A stretch of DNA of 64,000 nucleotides, from the NCBI GenBank assembly GCA_013407085.1, contig JACCGJ010005202.1, positions 80,749 to 144,748 on the forward strand. Reading direction: 5' to 3'. Position numbers and translations under genes: made by a program. The DNA is from Atriophallophorus winterbourni. Taxonomy: Eukaryota > Platyhelminthes > Trematoda > Plagiorchiida > Microphallidae. Positions 37,801 to 49,800 of the stretch are shown piece after piece (the stretch's first letter is position 1; every line of letters begins with the position of its first letter). The notes beneath the pieces are model-generated. The model searched no databases. It had not been told where the DNA came from and saw nothing but the letters and a program-made list of their open reading frames with translations.

Positions 37801-40800
37801 AGCGTATCGCATGTCTTGACTCTGAACGTTTTCATCAGCTACGATGTTGTGGAAACCCTTGTTGCATAATTCGGCGGACCATTAATCACGAAATTGGAAA
37901 CAACTGGGATGTGGCTCATTCTCCATGTAATGTTTACAAGAAATTGTGTGGAAAGTGATTTTATACCTCATATATATAGCAATATGCGCACATGGTGTTT
38001 ATGAAGGTATATTAGACCATCTATTCTGTTTCACCAGTGTAGTAATTTGTCCGTCATAAGGCACGTGTGATGCGCAATTAGTTTGGCGCTGTTGCTAGGT
38101 CTGTCGAAGTGAAGCTTCCGTGTTCTTGACTATTGAACGCGTTCGGTCCATGTATTGGCAACTGTACGGTATTTCGTCCGTCTTGCAATGCGCGGCAATC
38201 GCTTGTTTCCATACCTGATTCATTGGCATCATTCGGATTGAACCCAGCTTTCAATTCTAGGATCTGCGCTCCCACAACCTATGTCTATTTCTATTGGTAT
38301 TTTGATTCTGATATTCGAGTCATTATGCATGCAAAATGTTTCTCGATATTTACCGAGCCTCCTCAAATTTTGGTTGTTTTGTTGAGTGCTCAGCGTTTAT
38401 TTAAGCGACCATGCTTTACAAACCTTTTCGGTGCTATTTTGCGTGTTCCACATTTGCACAGCTTCTGTCCCCCTTGATCGATGCGCAGCTCATTTGCTCT
38501 TGTTACTTCGGTCCGCGTTTGCATCACAATCTTCTTCCAGTGAGCAGCTTCCTCCACCAATGTGCCACGATGTTCCCGTTCTAGTGAGTTCTCGATTTTA
38601 TTCACCGTAATTTTTCCCAACTATCTCGCTGTTATTTAGTGTTTTGCTTGTTCACTTTGAAAACCAACAATGTTTCCGCAACCCCTGGTTGCTTAAAATG
38701 AGTAGATTCTAAGATTGGCTCATTAATCAAAATTTTCTCATATCGTTATACCGATGGCGTTTCAGTACTGCACAGGTAACACCGTGGTTTGTCAAAGTTA
38801 CAGAGTTACATTCGAAAACACGCGGGCATCTTCCTGTGTTTACTTGTGTCTTTCTAAGGCTGGGCAACCTGCCAGTATCTCGGCCCACGAGGCACTTTGC
38901 CTGGATCCAGACTTGTAATTTCATACATACATACATCGCATATCAAACTTCCTAAGAAAGGGGGTTTGAGGCTATGCAAAAACTGGCGAGGTATCATGCT
39001 GCTCTCAGTCCCTAGTAAAGTACTTACACGCATCATCCTTATGCGTTTGCGCGACGCTACCGACCAAGTGTTACGGTCAGAGCAATCAGGCTTCAGAAAA
39101 CAAAAGTCTGGTATCGACCAAATTGCGACACTCCGCATAATAATTGAACAAAGCATTGAATGGCAATCGCCTCTTTGCCTCAACTTCATAGATTTTGAGA
39201 AAGCCTTCGACAGTGTGGACCGCGAATTCATATGGAAGCTTTTGCCACACTATGGAGTCCCACCGCTGTACATGGACCTCATAAAGCAGCTGTATGAAGG
39301 TGCCTCCTGTCAGGTAATTCACAACGGAAGACTGACCGATCCATTTGGAGTTGAGACTGGCGTTCGCCAGGGATGCCTGTTGTCCCCAATGATTTTTCTG
39401 TTGGTAATAGACTGGATAATGAAACAGACAGTAAAAGGTGAGAGGAATGGTATCGATTGGAAGGAATCCGAGCATTTGGAGGATCTGGAATACGCTGATG
39501 ATGTCTGCTTGATATCACGTGACCCCCAACGTCTTCAGAGAAAGACCGATAGACTAGCACACTTTGCTTCATATGCAGGACTACGCGTGAATACCGAAAA
39601 AACAGAAGTCCTCCGTGTGCTAACTGATGAGCACCCATCAATCACCATCAATGGTAAAGCAGTCAAAGACGTCACGCAATTCGTCTACCTCGGCAGCATT
39701 GTTTCAATAAGTGGTGGCACGGACGAAGACATAGTCGCCAGAATCGGCAAAGCAAGATACGCGTTCATAGCTTTGAAACCCATTTGGGAGTCGAAGGTTC
39801 TATCAAAACGCACGAAACTCCGTATATTCAGAAGCAACGTCAAATCCGTGCTACTCTATGGATCGGAAACCTGGCGAGTGACAGCAAAGTCTTCTGGCCG
39901 CTTGCAATCATTCCACAATAATTGCCTTCGTCGAATTATTGGGGTAAAATGGCCAGAAAAGATAAGGAATCAAGACCTGTGGCAGATTGCTGCTGAGGAC
40001 CCGAGCGCCCAGCAGATCAGTAGAAGAAAGTGGAGATGGGTTGGGCACACCTTGCGGAAACCTTATGATGACATCACGCGTCATGCTCTGGTATGGAACC
40101 CAATCGGGAAGAGACGGGTCGGACGCCCAAGGATAACTTGGAAGCGCTCGTGTGAAGAGGAAATCCGCAAGTGTGGACTTAACTGGAACGACATCAAACT
40201 GGCTGCTATGGACAGACCAAAGTGGAGACAAGTTGCCGAGGCCCTATGTTCCTCCAGAAACTCAAGGGGTTAAGTAAAAGTAAGTCATACATCGCATATG
40301 TTAAGGAATTCAGAGGATTAAGTCGATGTTGAAACGCGTATCCTGTCAAATTGTCGGTTACGCTTGAATTTCATTTCGCTCGATTGCGGCTGACGTTGTC
40401 CACTTACTCATGACTCGGATGATGTCGTCACGCGAACCGTTCTCATACCCGAATTATTATGGAATCGCGATTCTGATTGTCGGTCCTCTTGGTTCGCCCT
40501 GTTCTCGTTTAGTGTCATACGCTGATGTTCTGCGCGTCGTCCGACAGCGGGTGATTAACACTCGTTAGTGCACTTCACACCACCGCAATATGATGATGCG
40601 TGTCAAAATTACACACGAAATCTGTTTTGGCCGCCGAACTTTCCAATGGAGGTTTTACCCTCCACACTTTATCAACTCGTTTATTGTCTGGTGAAAATTA
40701 AACTGGATTTTTTATCTTCATTCTTCCAGACTGCTGCTAACATACTATTCCGTGACTCTAGACTGTTATTCAGGTTCACGCCCTCTCCTGTTGTGTAGTT

Positions 40801-43800
40801 TAGCAGCCGTTTTACCCAAACGAACGTTAAACAATCAAGCCATGAAATTCACTTTGTTATAATATCATGCGCAACGAATGCAATTTGTTGATGTCCTATC
40901 TAGTTCCTGACAAAAATGGCTTTCTTGACCGTTGCTGATGTCAAATTATTTCGCAGTGCGACGAGAATGCACCGAGCGATGTATTCTTGTTGTTCTCGGT
41001 GCTCTATCACGTCCTCATTATTGCAAAATAACTGAAGGCAGCGTCATTCATACTATAACAAGACGGATTCCTCCCCATCTTTTTGCTCTCCCGTTTTCGC
41101 TATAGTCTGTTACTTGAATCCTATGCCGAAAGTGCGATCGTAGTGAACATCCCCATTACTTTGTTCCCAAATATTAGTTTCGAATACTTTCTAATTATAG
41201 AACGGCGTGATCTTGGTGTTCGTCAACCAAATAAGATGTGTATGTTGCATTAGGCGAAAGTTAACAGACTCGATCTTGACGCCAAATCGTCCGTTGTGGA
41301 TCACCCGATCAATGCGTCCATTTAGATTGATTCACTTCTGTTTCCGTTGTTTTTCATTTTTCTGTCCTAACATCGGTGTATTTCTAGTTTGTTGTGATTG
41401 TAGGTAATTGTGATATCTTTTCCCCAGACCTCGGTAAATTTACTTTACCTGTGTTGCTCGAGTAAAGCAATATTCGCATTGACTTTGAACTTTCTGCTAG
41501 ATTTTCAATCACTTGGTTAAAGAAGTTCATCACGGTGACGTGTCGGATCGACTAGAACTACCATATTTGCATCTGTTCCTGGAGTACAACGCGGTTGATT
41601 TTCTGAACATGCTTACTCTGTCCACCACCAGCGATCGTTTCTTCTGTGATACAGAGCTCGGGTAAGCTCTCATGTGTATGTTGAATGCGTTTTGTATTAA
41701 TGAATGAGCGAAACGGCCTAGCCAGCCACTTCGCCTCTCATATTGTGAACCGATTCTTGTTATAATGGCTGATTGCTTACATCAAGACAATTGAAGAAAT
41801 AACATTCTGAACCATGCCGAATGTTGGGTCCGCTATATATAAACTCACAATCCTGATCCAGTCAATGTGCTGCACACTGTGAGACTGTATGTGCCCAGTT
41901 TGCCCAGGCCTTGGCAGATGTGATAATGAAAATAGAAATGGTACTGAGCCTCTAGGGTGTTTACGCATTCACCTCTTTACCGGTGGCAAATCAATTAAAC
42001 ACAGCGTTAGCTGCACGACAGAGAAATATTGAACTAATGTACGTTCGCGCAGTATCACTTTGGCGCCTCTTAAATGCGGTCAACTATAATCTCTTAGTTT
42101 TCGGGGGTGAACGAGTTACGACATTAGTAATAAGTTGTTATTTGGGGCGCCGAAAGAATAAATGATGACAACATTGTTCATTATTAAGGACAGTCTTTTG
42201 CGTTAATACGTAACGATGTACATGAAAATTAGGCTGATGTGCCCGCGCCTCTGGCACATTTTATTTTGAATCAAGTAGCATGGAGAACACATCAGGAAAA
42301 ACAGCTTCTGAACTAATTTTGATGCGGACTCCAAAAAGTACCGTTTTCGGGAGTCGCTGGACGGGCATACACGTAAAGAGCTCCAACTGAGGTAACCTAT
42401 CTGATATTTTATCTAAATATGCAATAGTGCAACCTAACCCCCAAAATGTTACTAGGTCTGCGTTTATCCAAAAATAGGAGACGTTAAATGTGATCTTTGC
42501 GTCGTGTCGAAATTTCGCACCCGTAAAACATCGCAACATCAGCTGTCGCTTTGTAGAAAGTTGCGCGGTGGTAAATGATAAAGGGCTGACCACTAGTTCG
42601 AATGTTTTAAATCCGCTACGTCAACCTTTGCTCTCAACTCATGATCCCTTTGGTCTTCTAAAACTAATAGTAACACAATAGTTAACCCATATTAAATCTT
42701 TAGCTCTCTTTGCTTTGTATTCGACCGAGACAAGTATGCAAAGCTGTATTGAAGAGCACATATTTTTGGCTGTTCTCTGTATGAAGCTTGTAAAACGTCA
42801 ATCTGTTGGCATATTGTTTGGTATCCTGGTTACAAGACAATGGCAAATAACGAAGAACTTTATTCCTCCTCGAACTTGTTCCAGAGGAAATGTTCCACAC
42901 GTCATTTACATTAAATTTTCGAGACCAATGATTTTTGACTTCATTGAAGCTCGTGCACCCATCACTCACTCTGATCGTTTCACCTCGCTATCCGGCTCCC
43001 TTCCCACGATTTCGATCACCGTAGACGTTACACAGTCCGAATACATATACATCATGTTTCACGTTCAACAGCCAAGGTTTTCCTTGGTTGGCTTCATGCT
43101 GTCTCGGAATACGGATTCCTTTCGCGTCGCAGAGCACTATTTCTGTTTCACTAAAAACATTAAATTATTGGATGTAATATGATAGCGCTGGCTGTCTTCT
43201 ACCTCGTTCTCGAACTGTAACTCTGGATACTACGTCAATATATTGATTATCATGTGATCTCAGGGGTCGCATGTCGCGTTAATAGTTTACTACTAATTGA
43301 TTCAATAAAGGTGCATGACAAATCCCGGGCGTGTCTGAGTTTATTCTATTGTGAAAAAGTATTACGAACGCTATTGCACGGATGTGCAATCGCTTAGTAC
43401 TTTTTAGAGTGTGTTTATGAGATTTGTCACCGGTGACGAGCTGCATGTGGAAACACGCTGGAGTCTCATTACCATCTATCATTCTTTTCCTTTATCTGTC
43501 TAGACCTAATCAACCTGGCAGGGTCTTAGCCCACGCACAGTCAAAGACTTTGTCTCTCTCTGCCTGGAACCATTCTTGCGATTTAATAATAATATTATAC
43601 TACGCTGAAGTGCTTTCAAAAGCTGGTCTACAGAGCATGTTCACCCTATTACGTCAGCGCCGCCTGCGGTGGCTTGGCCATGTCTATAGAATGGAAAATG
43701 CTCGTATTCCGAAAGATCTACTCTATGGTGAGTTGCAATTAGGAAGTCGACCATTGGGCAGACCGTACTTGCGGTACAAAAACGTTTGCAAAAGAGATAT

Positions 43801-46800
43801 GAAAGCTCTTGACATTGAGCCCGCGAGCTGGAAAGAACTTGCTCTTGACCGCTCACTTTGGAGGCATTGTGTAAAGCGTCGTCTGCAAGCCGGGATGGAG
43901 CAGATACAGCTCCTGGCTGCTGAACGCAGATCACGCCGCCAGCGTGCAACTGATGCAACACAACCGAGTTCTGACTATCGTTTCAAGCGCTGTGGGAGAG
44001 ATTGTTCCTCCCGAATCGGACTGTTTAGTCATTCAAAAAGCTGCAAAACATGAAATGCATGCGATTGTGATGTACATCCATGGTCGACATCGACCGACGG
44101 AGGCCAACAACAACACTATCAACTTTGGTTTTAACTTGACCAGTGAGCAGCATGCTCAGCTTTGAGTGAATCAATGCGCATATCAAACTAGCTACCCGAT
44201 TCTTTCAATTCCAATATGCCACAGTAAAATATGTTGGCTGATTTTGCGATCCGTGTTTCAGTGAAAGTATCTTACGAAGAAGCCACAGCGCAATATGCTG
44301 TACAGATTTGAAGCAGAACAAGAAAATGGCTTTAGTTAAATGGTCGAAAGGCGCTATCCTAATACGATAGTTTTATTTTCGCGGCGATACAACTGCTTTG
44401 TTTCCTTGCTTGTACATCTGATAATCCGTGTTGTCGAGTTGCCATAAGACTGAACATGATCATCCTTACCTGATTTGCAGATTTACATCGATGGCCTCTT
44501 TGAAGAAAATTTCACAGTATTAAAGGCGCATACTAGTTTTATTGTCCCTCTGATAGGGGATACCACCGAGAAAGCTTGAATATATGAAATTAATTTAATC
44601 GGGAAAATTGCTTTCTTGAAGTTCAGAAAAAAACTGACCGTGACTTCATAGTATTTATCGACTTATCCATCCGGAAACCGGTGTGTTTCAATGGCTGAGG
44701 TCGGTTTACTTTCAATCGTGCCATGCCTTGTTATACCCTTGATCATAAGGCGAAACGTTTTGATTTTCTTCGACTTTCAGTGACAGTCGTCGCGTTTGTC
44801 TATACCACAAATTGATTGCCTGTGTCCACGCCTATGATTTTCCATCCTATGCAATCGACGTATTTGTCTTCATTGTTCAACACGTAACTTCGGGTGATGA
44901 AAAGAAACTTGCCACGGTGTTTTCTAAGCTCCCTCAGGTTAGTTGTTCTGTAATCTCCAATGTTCTTCAATTACGATTGTTTCAGTGGTTTACACTGCTT
45001 CCAGTCATTATTCGATTTAATCTAAACATTTTTCGCTAAGAGTTATAATTTACGGAGTTTTGGTGAAATGTTTGTAACAGATGTTCTAAGTTTAACGCCA
45101 TAGCCTTTGGTGAAGAGTTTGCTCACCTCATTGCTATTCCCAATTATTTATCCGCTCTATTGTCTAACAAAATTCCACTGCCAATAATTTTCCTGTGAAT
45201 TATAGTTTGCGTTCTTATCGTTAACTCGGCTGTGCAATTGGGCACTAATTCTTTACTCTGCTTTATGCCTTGCTAAATTGGTTTTTTTCCAGTTAGAAGT
45301 TGCCATGATCCCATTCTTATATATGCCTGATCATGGGTAGCTTACTGATATCTCGCCTCACTTACACCCTATGGTTGTATGGCACTTTGACTAGCTGCAG
45401 TTTTGTGATTACATATACTTACTTACTTATGTGCGACTATCTCCTCCTGGAGGATGAGTCAGCTTCATTTAACAGTCTTGGGAATTTAAGCACAAAACGG
45501 CGTCCCCAGCACCACTCGGCGTTTGTTCGAGTCAGCATCTCTAGCCTTCGCACAACCAAGTGCAACCTGCAAGACAGCAGAGAGTTGCCAGAAAGAGGTG
45601 GTGTGCATCAACTAACCGTCTACCAGACTCTGTTCCAGATTTCTCCTCAGGGTTTTCTCCCGTAGCCTTTCCCGCGATCGGGTATTCCGCAAGGCAGTGG
45701 ATGTTTAAAATCAGGGTTTTCCTTCCCTTAGATGAAATGCCCTCCCGGGCTAATGCTCCATCTGCCCGAAGCAAACTGGTTTTCAGGGCGCCAGTCACTC
45801 GCCCTCGCCCCTTCTCCTGTTGGTAGAAGCAGTTCCGCTGGGCTCGGGGAGCCACTCGTGCAGGCCAGAAGCTGGACTTGGTTGTCAGAGGCTATTTCAG
45901 ACGCGTGCCATATGGGAGCATTTTATAAACAGTGGGAGCTTATCCCCACTGCTACCCGCGGCTATGAAAACCTTTGGAACCGATTACATATATATTTCAT
46001 ACACACATACATTTCCTATAGTATTTTTTTATTTTTTGTTAGCCTAGTGTGGCTTCTAGGTCTTCGGCTTCATGAGCACTAAAGTATATACATACAATTT
46101 TCTTTCACCCACTATAAAGCGTGCTAAGCTGTCGCAATCATTTTTACATCAGTTCATCCGGCTGTCACTGCACGAGCCTTACTTAGTTTTCTGTAACTGT
46201 CTCCATGGTATTGGAAGCTGGAAAAGTTACGGTTAATGAATAATGACGAGTCTAGTGGGTCACTCATTCTTTTGCTAGAATAAATTCCAACAGTTGCTAT
46301 TAAACTGTCATACACTCACGACGATAAATTCCTACATCGATACTGAGGCCATAGCAATTTACAGCGTACAAATATGATCAAGCATTCTTTGAAGTTGTCT
46401 ATAACTATTCTTACGCGCATAGTGACTCACCCCTGCTTGGTCGGACACCCGCAGATCTTAACCAAGGAGTCAAATGTACTGATTGCCGATGCTTCTAATG
46501 TGTTTATCCGTTTAGGGTCCCAGCCCCTTAAAACGACACCATTCAATTATTTTCATTTTGATTTTCTGTTTTATTGCTCTGTTCTCGCAACTGGGAACTG
46601 TTCAGCCATAATAACCTAGATACATGCTTTTCCAAAGTTGAGTGCAATGGGTTACAGCACGTTAAAGGTAACGTTTTGCTTCTGTTATTAATTATTTTGG
46701 TAGCACACAAGCAGCACCATTCCCACACTGACATTGGTGCGCCTGCTTCCGTTTAATTTCATGTCGAAATCAGTGGTTTCAATTTTACCCATAATTGTGA

Positions 46801-49800
46801 ATCCCGATTTTCGATACGTTCAATCCCTTGAATTTTTTCACAGTTTTTCTCGGATGTGTGCAAATCTGTCTCCCATTGTCCGAAAACTCGACTAGCCAGT
46901 TTTGAGTATGCCGCGGTTGAGCTATTGTCGGCGGATCTCCTTCCGAACGTGGACGAATGCCTGCGATTGGCACGATCAACGGGGCTGTGAGTGTTTTCTG
47001 TTTGCTTGTCTTTTTCAAAAAGGGTAATCAGTGTAAATTTGTGTATTATTTTTCCTGCCCTCCCTTTGAGCCTTTATACTCGTGGAAATGTAGATGAATT
47101 TAAAAGCTTTATCAAAAAATATTCGAAGTGTTAGCTCCAAACTATTGAAAATTTCTACATTCTATCACAAGAATGTGTACGTGTGCAATGCTTGCGACAT
47201 GATGAGCAAGTGCTTGCAGTGTTGCATCTCTCATAAACCGTAACAGAGGCATAACCGTAGGGGCGTGCAATAATGTAATGTGCTTCTGTGCTGTGTAGCT
47301 AACACAAAGGCATTGGATGATTTTGCTAAGATTTTAGCTTTCGATTTCGGCATTCGTTGTATTGTTACGCGTCTCACTTGCGCTGTCAACCCCAGACGTT
47401 GTTCATCCGTCTTATTTCAGAGCGAAATGAAATTATTTCTTTCTACTCACTTCACACCTATTATGGCTGGTTTGGTCAAGTTAGCAGATAGCACTATTTT
47501 CAAGCTTGAAACCAGTCGTGCAACTGGTCGCGAATTTAGTCACCAGAAATCGTTTCACATCTCCCTTTTTTGCTAAACGACGTTTCTTCTGTGTAACGTT
47601 TGCAGTATTGTCGAGGACCAGATCTCACGTCGTGTTCGCAAAGCGGGTGCAGCGTTTCCTAACCTTCGCCACCTGTGGCGTCGACGCGATGTTTCACTAC
47701 ATCTCTCATCTTCTCTTCTTCTTCTTCTTCTTCTACATACGAAAGGCCGAGTGTACAACGCAGTGGTGCGTGCTACACATCTTTATACCTGCGAAACCTG
47801 GTCTATCCGAGCGGAAGATGTCCGTCGGCTTTACTCATACCAGGAAGGTCGATGTATAGAGATTAGACAAACTCAGTCTCAACCCACTGCCTGGTAGTTC
47901 AGGCTTTTTAGCCAAAGGCTCCGGGTGGGGCCCCCTAAGCTAAGCCCCTACTTCGGCCTTGGCAACCGGGTAGTAGCACGCCTACAAGCAATTATGAAAA
48001 TACAGGTAAAAATGACAGATCCCGTGCTCACACTGCATGCAAAATTTAAGGCTGCGAAACCTGGTTTATCCGAGCGGAAGATATCCGTCTGCTTTCTGTT
48101 TTTGATACCCGTTGCCTGCGTAGAATTGCTCGCATTCGGTGGCAGCATCGTGTTACAAATATAGATGTCTGCAAGCGGGTGTTAACACCAGGTGGCCACG
48201 GACTGAGGAAAGTGCTGATGCTTGCTCGCTTGCGATGGTTGGGACATGTTTTAAGAATGCCTACTCACCGTTTACCGTACCGCGCCTTAGTCGCAGAGCC
48301 TGGCAAAAGCTGGGAGAAACGATCGGGTGGTCAGTCCTTGACGTGGCGCGTTGGGGTGAAAAACTCATCGTAGCGCTAGGCTCCGTTGAGCGTATTAGTT
48401 TGCCTGTGTGGGGTTCAAAAGCTCCACATAATAGTTGGCTCGATACCTTACGCGATATGGATACAAACCGAAGTCAGTGGCGCCAGTGTATTTTATTATG
48501 TGTGTCATAATTTTTTATCCGCTTGCCTGCTTTCCCTTTTTTCACGCGCTTGCTTATCTGCTTTTCCTGCTTCATGATGATGATGATGATAATGATGAAC
48601 GTTTGAGGTTGTGATTCCATATTGGATTTTTTGTTGCTAACACCGTGCTAAATTGATTGGCCGCCGGTAGTGAGCTGCATGCGAATACACGCTGGAGTCT
48701 CACTACCATTTCTATTTCTTTTATCATATCTGTCTAGGCCTGGGCAACCTGACAGTATCTCAGCCCACGTGCAGTCTCTGACTGTAAGGCACTTTGCCTG
48801 GGTCACGCTTGTGCTTTAATACATACATAAATACTTCAAGTCAAAGAATCGCTCTTGTACATTATCAATCGATAAGATGCACACTGAATGTCTTCAGTTA
48901 GTGTAAATATATGCGTGGATCTATATTCAAACCTCCCTTTTATTCCATTCACTCAGCTCTAGTTCATTTTATCGTCGATCAGTTCTCGAATATTCCTTTT
49001 GCCCTCTTTTCTTGTAGTTTTCAAGTTTGTGAATTCATCCACCGATTGCGTGGTCAACACGAAGAAGTCTTCAAGGATCAACTTTGCAAGCTAAGACAAT
49101 TACTATCGTTTGATTCGCTCACGCAGACTGACATAATCAACATGCGTTCTAACGCTTCGTCCCTCTCAGCGGAATTGCAACAGTTAACCATTCAAGTGTT
49201 CGCATTCCTGGAACGCTTGCAGCGTGGGGTTTCCGCGGAATCTTACCCCAGTGTTTTAACAGCGAATGCTGTCTATCAACTGGTTTTTCATGATCTCCTG
49301 GTGAGCTTATTTTTGTGGGCGATTCGATGCTTTGGTGCGCGGACCACCAGTAATTTGTTTTTCATTCTTGTCACGACTGAATATTTGTCATCTGTAGTTA
49401 CGCGTTTGATTGTGACTTCGCATTCATTGTAGTGCTTTCGCAGTTCCTTAAACTGCCGCAACTAATCATGACTAATATCAGCGTATAAAATTGGCTTTTG
49501 TACTCGAAGCGGAATCGCCAGACGTGCCTCAAGAAAGGAATGTCTTGACGTTCGAACTGGCTATTTGATTTGCCACGGATGTACAATCATTCAGTACTTA
49601 TGTGGTGTGCGGACAACACCATGCTAAATTGATTGGCCACCGGTAGTGAGGTACATGCTGAAACTGGTTGGAGTCTATTTTCTGCTTTCTTTCTCATATC
49701 TGTCTAGGCCTGGGCAACGTGACAGTATCTTAGCCCACGTGCAGTCTCTGACTGTGCGGCACTTTGCCTGGATCAGGCTTGTGCTTTCATACATACATAC

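Noticed and set aside
40568..40798. 76-codon open frame tested as a VPS8 exon
   Set aside because: Exons 14 and 15 already join in phase and align contiguously with the family, leaving no room for it.
42715..43182. 155-codon open frame in VPS8 intron 15
   Set aside because: No recognisable motif, no flanking splice sites fitting VPS8, and average composition. Most likely chance.
45541..45855. 104-codon minus-strand frame in repeat D as a gene
   Set aside because: The frame is not kept open over its length in the first copy and has no motif; kept only as part of the repeat.
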